NCBI RefSeq assembly: GCF_000800255.1
Contig: NZ_CP009747.1
Coordinates: forward strand, 4,340,001-4,404,000
DNA length: 64,000 nucleotides
Source: Pseudomonas parafulva
GTDB lineage: Bacteria; Pseudomonadota; Gammaproteobacteria; Pseudomonadales; Pseudomonadaceae
Reading direction: 5' to 3'
In this document: piece after piece, positions 29,043-38,047 of the stretch
How positions within the stretch are numbered: position 1 is the stretch's first letter
Layout: each line of letters begins with the position of its first letter
The notes under the pieces: model-generated
Databases searched by the model: none
Told to the model about the DNA's origin: nothing
What the model saw: the letters and a program-made list of their open reading frames with translations, nothing else
Position numbers and translations under genes: made by a program

Positions 29043-29509
29043 AGGTAATTGATCGTCATGACCAAGGCCGAGGTGAATCGCCCTGGCGACAGATCACCTA
29101 GCTTGATCAACTTGGCTTTCATGCTCATGTCAACCGATCCGCTCAGATTGGTAAAAGACTTGGCTGTCCCCTGAAGATTGGCTGTGGAATCGTTGTTAGC
29201 CCACAACATCGAGACACCGAGGTTGGCTACATTGGTTTTTGCGATCGTGGCACTGTGGGTGCCTTCCGAAACGGCAAATGAGACGTTGAGCGAGGAGCCA
29301 GCAGGACAGCGCAGCTGGATAGGAAGCGTCTTCGTTTCTGTCTCATCTATCTTGTCTATCTGGACATCTCCAAAGCTGGCCGTGAGCGAACTCGCGGTAC
29401 TCATCGTACAAGGGGGGCGAGTCAAGGTGCCGCTGATGGTAATGTTGACTGTATCGGCAGCGTGAACAGTGGCGCTGAGTACGGCCAATACCAATAGCAC
29501 ATAATTCAT
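29039..29509 (-). CDS. Minor fimbrial subunit 1
   Basis: A 156-residue protein with signal peptide MNYVLLVLAVLSATVHA. Pilin features: ISGTLTRPPCTM near the N-terminus, LRCPAGSS later, and the terminal strand ALVMTINYL. I chose the ATG at 29,509, 7 bp after the preceding stop; longer in-frame starts overlap the adhesin gene. Two extra pilin-like genes rather than a second chaperone distinguish this operon from the five-gene cup plan. Confidence 0.75.
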   Translation of the reverse strand: MNYVLLVLAVLSATVHAADTVNITISGTLTRPPCTMSTASSLTASFGDVQIDKIDETETKTLPIQLRCPAGSSLNVSFAVSEGTHSATIAKTNVANLGVSMLWANNDSTANLQGTAKSFTNLSGSVDMSMKAKLIKLGDLSPGRFTSALVMTINYL

Positions 29510-29516
29510 AGTGACC

Positions 29517-30437
29517 TCACAGGTAATTGATGCGCAAAGTGTAGCTAGCCTGGAATGTACCAACAGACTTCGAATCCGACTGCCACTGAGGTTTGAAGGT
29601 AAGGTTTAGCGTATTTGCACCAGAGTTTAGATACACTCTCCGTGGATAGTCAAAGTTCACGGGATTACCCGTATCCGTCCATGTCGACTGCATGTTCAGC
29701 CCCATCAGGGTGGTTCTGGAAATTCCCAATTTAGCGTCGACCGGAGTTTGTGTCGGTACCAGAGTAATATCGGCGCTACGATCAACGGGGCAATTGACGA
29801 CAATGCTTGTGGATGTGCTCTGCGAGCCTGAATCGGTCCCGTTGAAGCGTCCCATGTTCAGTGCCACCGAACTCGACGATCCCAGCGTGCAAGCCCTCGC
29901 TGCCACGGTGTAGCGTAAGTTCATGGTATGTATCCATTCCGCGTAATTAGGGAAACCCACTGCGGTGATACCCAGCCGGATCGTAGCGGTATAAGTGCCA
30001 GGTGATTGAGGTGCCGTCCCCATTATATTATAATAATAGTTGACGTTTCCATTGACAGGGATAGCTGGGCAGTTCACCGGCTGGTACGATCCAAGGCACG
30101 CGCCACCGTAGCTCCCTAGACCTAGCTCGCTCATTCGGGTCTTGCTGTAGCCGTCAAAGACAAACAGCGCAGCAGGATTGGAGCCTGAAGTATTAGTAAT
30201 CTGTAGGTTCGCCCCTGCCCCATAGGGAAATACCCGCAAAGCAACACATCTGCCACTGAAACCGACGGTCATAAGCTCACCAGGCTCGAACGTGTAATTT
30301 CTTTCGAGAACAGAGGTTGCGCAACTCATGCTGCCACCGATTAATGCATGGGCTGACTGGGCGAACCAAGTGCTGCCTACCAGCAGTACGAAGCGTGCGG
30401 TGAGTTTAAGAACGTTCGAAAAACTGCGGATTTTCAT
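29517..30437 (-). CDS. Fimbrial tip adhesin
   Basis: A 306-residue secreted protein, longer than the pilins, as expected for a two-domain adhesin: an N-terminal receptor-binding part (about 35-160, several cysteines) and a C-terminal pilin domain (ARACTLGSSSSVALNMGRF, then VVNCPVDRS, ending SYTLRINYL). The signal peptide ends near AQSAHA. The start at 30,437 overlaps the usher stop by 4 bases. Receptor unknown. Confidence 0.8.
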   Translation of the reverse strand: MKIRSFSNVLKLTARFVLLVGSTWFAQSAHALIGGSMSCATSVLERNYTFEPGELMTVGFSGRCVALRVFPYGAGANLQITNTSGSNPAALFVFDGYSKTRMSELGLGSYGGACLGSYQPVNCPAIPVNGNVNYYYNIMGTAPQSPGTYTATIRLGITAVGFPNYAEWIHTMNLRYTVAARACTLGSSSSVALNMGRFNGTDSGSQSTSTSIVVNCPVDRSADITLVPTQTPVDAKLGISRTTLMGLNMQSTWTDTGNPVNFDYPRRVYLNSGANTLNLTFKPQWQSDSKSVGTFQASYTLRINYL

Positions 30438-33040
30438 GGTTTGATTTCCTGCACATTGTGGGCGCCGGCGTGCTCGCACTGTATGTCCATCGTGATGATG
30501 CCGCTGGCGGGCTCCGGTTCATCCAGGTGCAGATCGCTGTAACACCACGTCTCACTCCCCATACTGACTCTGAGTCGAGCTTGGTTGGGGACGCCTGTCA
30601 GAAAAGCTCGACCGTTGTCGGCTATCAGCGCACTCGCCAACAAATCGCCTTCTGCATTGAATAACTGAGCGTTAGCGGCGAAGGGTGCCGCTTTGCCCTG
30701 GGAATCGGCGATGCGGAACAGAATTCGGTGGCCACTGCGCGTCGCGAAGTTCGCTACCACGAAGGCACCGCGGTTGGGGATGACATCCTGAACTAGTTGT
30801 TCAATATCTACGTTCTGGGCGATTGTCTTGCTATCGAGTGAGACTCGATTCTTGCGGTAGGGCATCGCCGAGGGCATCACCGTGTAGCCATTGCCATTGG
30901 TACGCACGCCACGTTTGCCCGCTACTGATACCTGCGCCGCATCTGGAGCGGCAATGATCACGTTGGTTTCGCCCAGCTGTTGCCCCAGCATCATTTGATC
31001 GGCGTATGCGACGACCGAACCATCGAGTCCCACGTCGAGTTGACGGCTACTACCGGTCTGGGTGTAGCCACCTCGCAGTGTCGCACGTGCGCCCTCATAT
31101 TGTCCGGACAGAGAGCCTACTTGGCTATTTTGCCCCCGGCTGGACTGCCGGGCGACGCCGACGTTGTATGACAGCACATCGTCCTCCAGCGCGTTGCCGC
31201 TAAGCGTAGCCATCTGCGAATTTGTCCCGCTACTGCTATGACTTGTGCTGGCCGAGATTCGACGTCTACTGTTTGGGTCACCCAGCGGCATGCTTACGCT
31301 GAAGGTGACATTCCGATCCTTGCTCTGACCTTCTGTAACGCCAAGCGCTAGGGAGTAGGAAACATTACCGGTGCTGAAGTTGTAACCAAGCTGAATAGTA
31401 GTGTCGGCAACCGCCTTATCCCAGTACGCCGACTTGGATATGTTAGAGTAGAGACTGCCGAAGCCGCCCAATTGTTGGGAGACGTTCGCGCTGAAATTAC
31501 TTTTCATATGGCCTCGACGGTATTCTTGCCGGCTCAAACTCTCGACTGAGGCATCAAAGGAGCTGCCAAGTAAATCACTGCGGCTGTCAAGTGCTTCTTT
31601 GAATGAGTAGTAACCGCCGGTGGAATAGCGATAACCTAACAAGCTGAAATTTGTGTCCGTGAGCGCTACCGATTTGGAGTATCGAAAGCGGAATGATTGG
31701 CCGCTTGCGGTGGCATTCTCCGCGCCAAGCCCGGCGCTACGTGCATGGGTAACGTCCAACGAGATCGCGCCAAAACCTGCGAAGTCGTGGGCTAAGCCGA
31801 ACAGACCGGCACTGTACTTGGCGCTGAGCACACCGCCTCCGAATAATGTGGTGCCGCCGGCTAGGCCACGTCGCGCGGTCATCTGTGCGAATCCCGGTGC
31901 CGGTGAGCCCGCGACTGAAGACGATGACCGATAGCGCCCCGTATACAATGCATATGTCGTCTGCCCCTCGCGTAACATATAGGGAACAGATGCGAAAGAC
32001 TGGGTATAGACCTGCGATTGTCCATCAGCGCTTTCCACCGTTACCTCGAGGTCGCCGTTATTAGTCGTCGAATACAGATCCGAAATTGCGAACGGCCCGG
32101 AAGGCACCCACTGTTCCTTAATCACGTAGCCGCGTTGTCGAATAATTACGCGGGAGCGGCCGTTGGCGATGCCGCGGACCACCGGCGCGAACTGACGAGC
32201 GTCATCAGGCAGCATGTCCAGGTCAGATGCGATACCAACGCCGCGGTATGGAATGGCGTCGAACAGATCCCCCTCAGTGGTAGCATCCCCCAGCGTCGCG
32301 ATTGCCATGAAACTACCCATGTCCCGTTGAACATAAGACTCCAGCGACTCCCAGCGCCCGGGAGTAGTATTGCCATTGCGCCATGTAGAAAAATTACGCA
32401 ACCGCCAGGCCCCGGCATTGACGCCGCTGCGAAAACTGGCGAACTGGTCTTGGCGTCGATCACCTGAATCAATCACGGAACTACCCGACAGGGAGTAGCT
32501 GGTGAACGCCACAGCCTCGCCGTTGCTCCATTGTCGCCGCCGCACTTCAAAAGGAATACTTCCCAGATAGGCCTGGGGTATTTCGATGTCCAGCGACTGT
32601 TGGTTGAAATCATAGTCATAAGTCACACCGGCCAGCCCCTGATCGAAGGCAACACACGTCGGATCGGCATCAACGCGCTTGTCCATTACTTTGCTGGCTA
32701 CACCTTGAGAGTGGAAGAACTCGATATCCAGGCACGGGAACAACCCAGTATCGGATTGTTTTGGGTCCATAGTGCGCACGAAGCGGATGTCCTGCTTGGT
32801 GACATAGCGCTGGTTGACCGAGACGTCGACCCGGTACACCCCCGGTAGCTGTCCTTCGCCGATGGCACTGATCTGCTGCTTAACCTGCGCTGAACTCTGG
32901 CCACCCCCGATCTCCAGAAAGGTTGAGTCAAACTCAAAGCCAGCCTCTGCAGGGAGAATGGCCAAGGCCAGAACGGCGGATAAAAGAAAGCCGAAGGCCT
33001 TCACGGCGTCATAGCGCATGAATGTGGAAAAGGTGAACAT
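30434..33040 (-). CDS. Fimbrial outer-membrane usher
   Basis: An 868-residue FimD/CupA3-type usher. Signal peptide, then FEFDSTFLEIGG (the usher N-terminal domain that binds chaperone-subunit complexes), a long beta-barrel region with the central plug, and C-terminal domains ending with a cysteine pair (TWCYSDLHLDEPE, IQCEHAGAHN). An ATG eight codons later (33,016) is an alternative start. Second assembly gene, 27 bp after the chaperone gene. Confidence 0.93.
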   Translation of the reverse strand: MFTFSTFMRYDAVKAFGFLLSAVLALAILPAEAGFEFDSTFLEIGGGQSSAQVKQQISAIGEGQLPGVYRVDVSVNQRYVTKQDIRFVRTMDPKQSDTGLFPCLDIEFFHSQGVASKVMDKRVDADPTCVAFDQGLAGVTYDYDFNQQSLDIEIPQAYLGSIPFEVRRRQWSNGEAVAFTSYSLSGSSVIDSGDRRQDQFASFRSGVNAGAWRLRNFSTWRNGNTTPGRWESLESYVQRDMGSFMAIATLGDATTEGDLFDAIPYRGVGIASDLDMLPDDARQFAPVVRGIANGRSRVIIRQRGYVIKEQWVPSGPFAISDLYSTTNNGDLEVTVESADGQSQVYTQSFASVPYMLREGQTTYALYTGRYRSSSSVAGSPAPGFAQMTARRGLAGGTTLFGGGVLSAKYSAGLFGLAHDFAGFGAISLDVTHARSAGLGAENATASGQSFRFRYSKSVALTDTNFSLLGYRYSTGGYYSFKEALDSRSDLLGSSFDASVESLSRQEYRRGHMKSNFSANVSQQLGGFGSLYSNISKSAYWDKAVADTTIQLGYNFSTGNVSYSLALGVTEGQSKDRNVTFSVSMPLGDPNSRRRISASTSHSSSGTNSQMATLSGNALEDDVLSYNVGVARQSSRGQNSQVGSLSGQYEGARATLRGGYTQTGSSRQLDVGLDGSVVAYADQMMLGQQLGETNVIIAAPDAAQVSVAGKRGVRTNGNGYTVMPSAMPYRKNRVSLDSKTIAQNVDIEQLVQDVIPNRGAFVVANFATRSGHRILFRIADSQGKAAPFAANAQLFNAEGDLLASALIADNGRAFLTGVPNQARLRVSMGSETWCYSDLHLDEPEPASGIITMDIQCEHAGAHNVQEIKP

Positions 33041-33067
33041 GGACGATCCTGGTGGGGCGTAGTGCTG

Positions 33068-33766
33068 TCAGCGCAGGGTTACGGCAGGTGCTGTGATGCT
33101 GGTGCCATAGTCATCGATATAGCTCAACGAAATCTGATCGCCACTGCTACCCTTCACCGGTAATACACGATGTTCACCGGGCTTAAGTACGTCGGTTTGT
33201 GCGGTTAGCGCCGTACCGTTGACTTTTAGATCGCTGACGACAACGTGAAATTTCGAAGGGTTGTAGACCGAAAGGGTCCCGCCCGCCGCTTGCCAGTCCA
33301 GCGCTGCCACGGCCTCCTTGGGCGAGCCATTCAGCCCGGCAGGGCGGTAAAACAACTTGATGGTGGTTTTCAGGGCAATCTGTAGCACGTTTGCGTCACG
33401 CTGATCATCGCGCGTCGCAGGGATCGCTTTGACGTTCATCAGGAACATACTTTCTTGATCTTGAGGCACGTCGCCACCGCCGGTAAAGATCACCCGAACA
33501 ATGTTCTCTTTGTTGGCGTCCAGCCGAAATAGTGGTGGCGTGACGATGAACGTGTTGAGACTGGCATCATTACCCGTACCGTACTGGCTGACCCAGGACT
33601 GCACCAAGTAGGGCGAATCGTCCTCACGGTTGCTGACGGCAAGGTTGGCTTCGTTCTGCTTTCCGTCGTAGATCAATCGGGTCGCCCCGACCATGACCGC
33701 TGCTTGTGAGATGCTGGCGAACAGCAGTGATAACAGCGCTAGCGCGCTAAGGAGTGTTTTGCGCAT
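33068..33766 (-). CDS. Periplasmic fimbrial chaperone
   Basis: A 232-residue PapD-like chaperone. Signal peptide to about residue 22, then GATRLIYDGKQNEANLAVSN, where the strand G1/F1 system begins, and the family signature region around MFLMNVKAIPA. VTPPLFRLDANKENIVRV fits the subunit-binding strand. It delivers folded subunits to the usher. The start at 33,766 gives a normal signal peptide. Confidence 0.92.
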   Translation of the reverse strand: MRKTLLSALALLSLLFASISQAAVMVGATRLIYDGKQNEANLAVSNREDDSPYLVQSWVSQYGTGNDASLNTFIVTPPLFRLDANKENIVRVIFTGGGDVPQDQESMFLMNVKAIPATRDDQRDANVLQIALKTTIKLFYRPAGLNGSPKEAVAALDWQAAGGTLSVYNPSKFHVVVSDLKVNGTALTAQTDVLKPGEHRVLPVKGSSGDQISLSYIDDYGTSITAPAVTLR

Positions 33767-33819
33767 TTTGCTTGTACCTCGGGAACCGAGGGCCATGACA
33801 AGCATGGCCCTCGTGGGGT

Positions 33820-34386
33820 TTAGCGGTAGGTAACGTCGAAAGTGGCCAGTGCATTCACCTTACCGGTACCGATACCCGATGTCGTAACTTGGTTAGGCGA
33901 GTCACCAGTGGTCACATCCAGCGTCGTACGAACGTAGGAAGCAACAAAGTCGAAAGTGTTGGACTGAGGGCGCATTTCGTAATCTTCGGTTGCGACGTTC
34001 AGAGGAACTTTGTTACCTGTTCGCGCATCGTCGATTTGAATCGCGATACCTTTGACCTGGTTGTCACCTGTTAGGCCGAGCAGGGTGTTATCTACTTGAT
34101 CAGGCTGCCCACTAAATTTGATCTGGACGTTGTTACGCGTAGCCAGAGAGCAGTTTTCCAAGGTCAGCGAAAAAGTTTTGGGTTTGGCTTTCGCGCCCAC
34201 CTGGTTGGCGAAGTCAGCAATACGTACTGGATCAAGCGTGACCGACTTAGTCATGTCGTTGGTATTGATGGTGCATGCGTTATCGGTCACCGAACCAGTG
34301 AAAACGATTTGACCACTGTCGGCGAAGGACACAGCGCTTGCCAAGAGGCCAAATGAAAGGGTTAATAAGCTTAGCGATTTATGCAT
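33820..34386 (-). CDS. Major fimbrial subunit (type 1 pilin family)
   Basis: A 188-residue pilin. Signal peptide MHKSLSLLTLSFGLLASAVS with cleavage near FA-DSG. IVFTGSVTDNACTIN is the N-terminal pilin motif; its cysteine pairs with the one in LTLENCSLA. The C-terminus LATFDVTYR has the penultimate tyrosine used in donor-strand exchange. It is the first gene of the operon, followed by chaperone, usher, adhesin and two minor pilins. Confidence 0.92.
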   Translation of the reverse strand: MHKSLSLLTLSFGLLASAVSFADSGQIVFTGSVTDNACTINTNDMTKSVTLDPVRIADFANQVGAKAKPKTFSLTLENCSLATRNNVQIKFSGQPDQVDNTLLGLTGDNQVKGIAIQIDDARTGNKVPLNVATEDYEMRPQSNTFDFVASYVRTTLDVTTGDSPNQVTTSGIGTGKVNALATFDVTYR

Positions 34387-34665
34387 TATAATTTCCTCGG
34401 GCTTTTAAACTTTACTAACTATCGAGTAGTAAGCCACTCAAATATACAGTGCACAATTATGATATGACATGAGACCGATCCTAATTCTTAGTCTACATGC
34501 ATTAAAAGCAGAAAATTTTATTAAATAAAATATGTCTTATAAATTGAGATTTGTCTTAGAGTATTTGAGGCTGAGATAAGGTAATTGGAGGTGCTAAGCA
34601 GAAAACCAGAGTTTGATGTCTTTCAACATCACGGGCAAAGAACTGTAGTGCATCCACTCAGACCT
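34387..34665. promoter_or_regulatory. A+T-rich region upstream of the fimbrial operon
   Basis: About 280 bp without a gene, strongly A+T-rich between 34,440 and 34,580 and much richer in A+T than its surroundings. The promoter and regulator sites of the fimbrial operon should be here. Such A+T content is also typical of H-NS-family (MvaT/MvaU) silencing sites. I could not assign exact -35/-10 boxes. Confidence 0.4.
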
Positions 34666-35683
34666 CTAGAGGCGCGGCTGGCGCTGCGGGGCGGAGTTCG
34701 TACAGCGTGCTTTGCACCAGCTGAATGAATTTAATGGAGTCGAATATGGTCGAGCGATCCCATCATGAATTACGGAAGTCGTTTGGCAATCTGCTCTAAG
34801 GACACCCATGTCATGCAGCAACAGGTCGGTATAGGGGAAGATCCGTTGCCCGGAAAGCTCTGATAGCGCGTGTTCCCCAGGATGGACGATGGCAGGCCGC
34901 GCACCAGGCGGTATGGAACACGCTCTTGCCCTTGAGCACTTGGGGTGACTCGGCATCTCTGCGCGCAGGTACGCCCAGGGTACGGGTGTAGAACAGCACT
35001 TGGTCGCGAATCTTGTCACTGACTTCCGGGGATCCTCCTTGGGGCGCCTCGCGGCATGCGGATTGACGCTCGGTACAGTCGTCGGTGGGCAGCAGGCTGC
35101 TGGTCAGACCCATGTCTCCCGCAAAGGCATGGGCATTTTGCTGGTCCAACGTAGGCTGGCCGGCTTTCCAGCCAAAGCGACCAGTTCGTGTTTGCTGGTG
35201 TAAGTCGTCCCAGACTTTGTTGAATTGACCACGCACCGGACCGCCGGCGTCAGCCTGAAGCGCAGCGTTCTGCTCCAGGTCGCTGTCGCTAATAACCTCC
35301 AGCAATCCAAGCCCGATCATTGGCGGTGCTACGCGTAATGACATTTGCGTCTGAGGATGCATCGGCCCATAACCCAGTTGGACGATGGTGAAAGAAGGCT
35401 TGCGCAGTGTGACCGTTTGGCCGTCGGCAAGCGTGATGGCATAGGGTTCGTAGTGCAATTGGACTCGGCCTTCCGGCGCGTGTCCGTCTATGGCTTCATC
35501 TTGTAGTTGCCCCCCGTAGGTGGGCTCGGGGACAACGCCAAGGCGCTCAATCAATGCGGCTTGCTCGGCGCTCTGTGGGATCGACATGTCTTTCTGGTAC
35601 TGCGCATCAGCCGACAGGCGCCAAGGCCCGGTCTCGTAGGGGGTGCCCAGCGACAGCGATTTCTGCGGCGCGTAGGGCAGGGT
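34666..35683 (-). pseudogene. DUF1111 di-heme oxidoreductase, broken at both ends
   Basis: Residues MIGLGLLEVISDSDLEQNA, GRFGWKAGQPTLDQQNA and CAACHRPSW (a CxxCH heme site) place this in the DUF1111 thiol-oxidoreductase family. The frame shifts near 34,870: the next expected motif, FPYTDLLLHDMG, appears in another frame and is then lost. The N-terminal heme site is missing. Instead the upstream in-frame stretch (SLSLGTPYETGPWRLSADAQ) looks like a beta-barrel segment of a TonB receptor, as if a deletion joined two genes. Confidence 0.7.
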
Positions 35684-35747
35684 CTACAACGCGGCGGTTG
35701 ACCAGTACTGGCGGTGGATGAGCCTCCAAGGCGCGTAGGCTCTGGCT

Positions 35748-35885
35748 GCGACAGTTTTAATTCTCTACGCCATTGCTGCGAACCGTAATTTTGGGCAGTT
35801 GCGACAGTTTTGCGCTTTCTTGGAACTGTGCTGGAAGCCACGGAAGCCGGGGGGCTCTCGCGACAGTTTTAATTCTCCAAATCCA
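35748..35885. repeat. Left end of the large Tn7-like element: three TnsB-type sites
   Basis: The sites start GCGACAGTTTT at 35,748, 35,801 and 35,860. Read inward (minus strand) from 35,885, the terminus is TGGATTTGG followed by AGAATTAAAACTGTCGC. That has the same spacing, 9 bases then the site, as in the small element. Six bases separate this terminus from the next element. Confidence 0.75.
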
Positions 35886-35891
35886 AGGGTG

Positions 35892-35938
35892 TGGCTTTGA
35901 ACAATAAAGATTGACACAAGCTATTAAAGTTTGACACA
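35892..35938. repeat. Right end of the small Tn7-like element
   Basis: Two TnsB-like sites, ACAATAAAGATTGACACA (35,901-35,918) and CTATTAAAGTTTGACACA (35,921-35,938), lie 20 bp apart. They resemble the tandem ACAATAAAG sites of the Tn7 right end. Confidence 0.82.
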
Positions 35939-35944
35939 ACGCGT

Positions 35945-35969
35945 AAACCCCCGTATCTACGGGGGTTTT
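35945..35969. terminator. Bidirectional terminator inside the transposon right end
   Basis: AAACCCCCGTA pairs perfectly with TACGGGGGTTT around TC, with T or A runs on both sides. It would block transcription entering the element. Confidence 0.85.
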
Positions 35970-36094
35970 ACGTTTCTGGGTCAAGCCGTTGGTCTGGATC
36001 CGCCGCTTCGCTTTTCAGCGGGAGTAGTCTAGGAAGCCCTTCAAAGTGGCCTCGCAGTGGGCCGTATTTTCCTATTACTTTTTTTGAGAGTGAG

Positions 36095-36280
36095 GTGAAG
36101 CGGTCCAGGTGGACTGAGGAGGTAAGGTTGCGCGGTCGTCGGTTTGCGTCAAAGCAGGACATAGAACGGCACATCGCCAATGGATTTGGTGGCGGAGCCG
36201 GAGCCGGTTACATGCCTTGGTTGCGTGTGCAGGATGTCCCGTCGAGAGGGGGTATGTCAGAAATTTTGTGTTCGGGCATA
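36095..36280 (+). pseudogene. TnsA N-terminal fragment
   Basis: The frame (GTG at 36,095) gives QDIERHIANGFGGGAGAGYM followed by PWLRVQDVPSRGG. This matches the N-terminus of Tn7 TnsA (ARRIKEGRGQGHGKDYIPWL, then TVQEVPSSGR). Similarity ends after GGMSEI near 36,270, before any catalytic residue. It lies beside the right end as tnsA does in Tn7, and it is not closely similar to the tnsA at 267. Confidence 0.82.
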
Positions 36281-36293
36281 ACATGAGCAAGAG

Positions 36294-37061
36294 GTGCATG
36301 TATGCCAACCAAGAAGAAACCCCTGCGGGCAGTGGCTACATCTCACTGGTCCTTCAGGGCCAGTTACGTTTGGTCTGGACGCTCCAGCCAATTTCTTCAT
36401 TACCGCAGGAATAGGCATAACCCCGACGATCACCAAGCTCACAGCACTTGTGCAAGCACGTTACCCGCATCCTGTACGGGTCGTGCACACCGTGAAATGC
36501 AGCGACGACTTAGCGCTGTGGGATGAGGTCACTAAGCTGGTAGGGCAGCTAAGCCAAGGTGCTATCGCCCTGCATGTGACCGAGGGGAACAGTGAAATTG
36601 AAGGCGCGATCAACTACAGGCCGGATATATCCGCGTTAATCGCCGACGCTGCCGAGCGTGGCGCTGCCATCCATGTTTGCGGGCCTGAAGGCTTTCAGGG
36701 CCAGATAAAGAACAGCGTGGTTCAAGCGGATGCTGTGGATCGGCTGCACATGGACAGCTTCGCGCCCCCTGACAGTCCAGTGGAAATGCGCAAAATCCCC
36801 GAATGTGGGCCATTCCAGGTCACCTTCAGCAGATCAGGTGTCACTGCATTATGGCAACCCACAGATGGAACCCTCCTGAGCTTCGCAGAAGCCAAGGGGC
36901 TGGTATTACCTGCCCATTGTCGTGCTGGCATATGCCAAACCTGTGAGTGCGCCGTATTGGACGGGAAAATTATTCCCCTGATTAATGCCGGTAGCGCTAA
37001 ATCCGGGTGTGCGCTCATGTGCGCGTCCGTACCGGGGACTGATATCACCGTTGATTGCTGA
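36294..37061 (+). pseudogene. Ferredoxin-reductase-type oxidoreductase, 5'-truncated
   Basis: The frame encodes an NAD-binding domain (FFITAGIGITPTITKL; HVCGPEGF) and a C-terminal plant-type [2Fe-2S] domain with cysteines in HCRAGICQTCECAV and a fourth in ALMCAS. The FAD-binding domain is missing. Part of it (AGSGYISLV) is visible just upstream in another frame, so there was a frameshift as well as loss of the 5' end. Related intact proteins include VanB-like reductases and YcbX-like fusions. It directly follows the tnsA stub. Confidence 0.75.
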
Positions 37062-37085
37062 ATCATAGATTAAGCACCAGCGAGG

Positions 37086-37600
37086 TTAACTGTTTTTGAT
37101 GAGATAATTGATAAACAAACGAAATAATTCCGCATTCCCCGCAATGCCCAAGCGCTGCCAGATATTATGCCGGTGCACTTTCACTGTGCCTTCTGAAATC
37201 CGAAGCTTGCGAGAGATTGACTGGCTGCTGTGGCCCTGCAGGATAAGTTTGGCCACGAGGCGCTGGGTTTCGGTCAACTGGCCCTGGAGGATATCAACAA
37301 AGGCGTCCTCCAACTGGCTGTCCGATTCCTGCGGATCTGCCAAGTCCTGGGCGTATCGGGACAATGAAGCCCATTTCCTCAATCAAGCTACCGTGATGCG
37401 TCGAGACGCAGGGGTGGATGTCATGAGAGATGGCAAATCCGGAGGCGAAGAAGCTGTCTGGGGCCAACTCGCTCATGCGCCAAAGGCCAGAGGGATGGTT
37501 GTTGGTACAGGCGACGTAGAACGGGTCGAGCAGATAGCCGCCGCGCGGGTAGGCTTTCAGGGTACGTTCGGACGCTGATTGTAGCCGTCGTGAATGAGCA
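37086..37600 (-). pseudogene. LuxR-type transcriptional regulator, frameshifted
   Basis: The C-terminal 98 codons form a normal LuxR helix-turn-helix (LTETQRLVAKLILQGHSS, then ISRKLRISEGTVKVHRHNI). Upstream parts of the same family (YLLDPFYVA; LAPDSFF; LIEEMGF) are spread over different frames up to about 37,600. No single start gives a full protein. It converges on the oxidoreductase remnant. Confidence 0.7.
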
Positions 37601-38047
37601 GCGCGGGCTGGTTGAAGCGAAACAGGTAGGCGTGTCTCATCCTGATGAAGTCTTGCAGGTCCGTGTGCTCTCGGTCACTTAGGTAGTCAGTGATGGCGAT
37701 TTGCCATTTTTGTGACAAAATTTCATCAGGCCCAGCATTTACACCTTGATATCAAAACGATAGCTTACGCACCATTGTGATTGTGTTCACACCTCATACG
37801 TCTATCAGTAGGCCCAGAAATGCGTTTGGTTAAACTGTTATCATCACGTTGTGACGGCTTGGATTGCATTGCGTCAAACATGACCTAACCTGCTCGCATG
37901 AGCCTGCGCAGGCGAACCAACAGGCAACCGGAAGCGTCATAGGGTTTGGCGATCATCGCCAGGTGGTGAGAAGGCGCCACCCACATGGTCCACCGCGACA
38001 GATGCGCGGTTGAACGGAATCGGGACAAGAAGGTACGTAGAGGCTAA
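37601..38047. other. Intergenic region before the three-gene operon
   Basis: About 450 bp with no convincing gene. The left part may be further eroded regulator sequence. A+T-rich DNA around 37,730-37,870 is the likely promoter area for the operon starting at 38,048; I could not place boxes with confidence. Confidence 0.35.

Larger units (their letters stand above)
1..35885 (+). mobile_element. Large Tn7-like transposon (tnsABC end to left end); left boundary outside window
   Basis: A tnsABC operon lies at the left. At 35,748-35,885 there are three dispersed copies of a site beginning GCGACAGTTTT, 53 and 59 bp apart, with the outermost followed by a TG...CA-type terminus at 35,885. Tn7 left ends have this layout of three dispersed TnsB sites, and tnsA sits beside the right end. 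No matching right end was found in bases 1-266, so that terminus is probably just upstream. Cargo: arsenic, fluoride, phosphorelay and fimbrial genes. That the operon and this end belong together is inference. The five bases after the end (AGGGT, 35,886-35,890) predict the target duplication. Confidence 0.65.

Noticed and set aside
35744..35945. A 200-bp remnant of an IS21-like element with repeated ends
   Set aside because: The repeats fall into two families facing opposite ways; each matches a Tn7-like end, and GGGTG flanks plus a tnsA stub explain them better.
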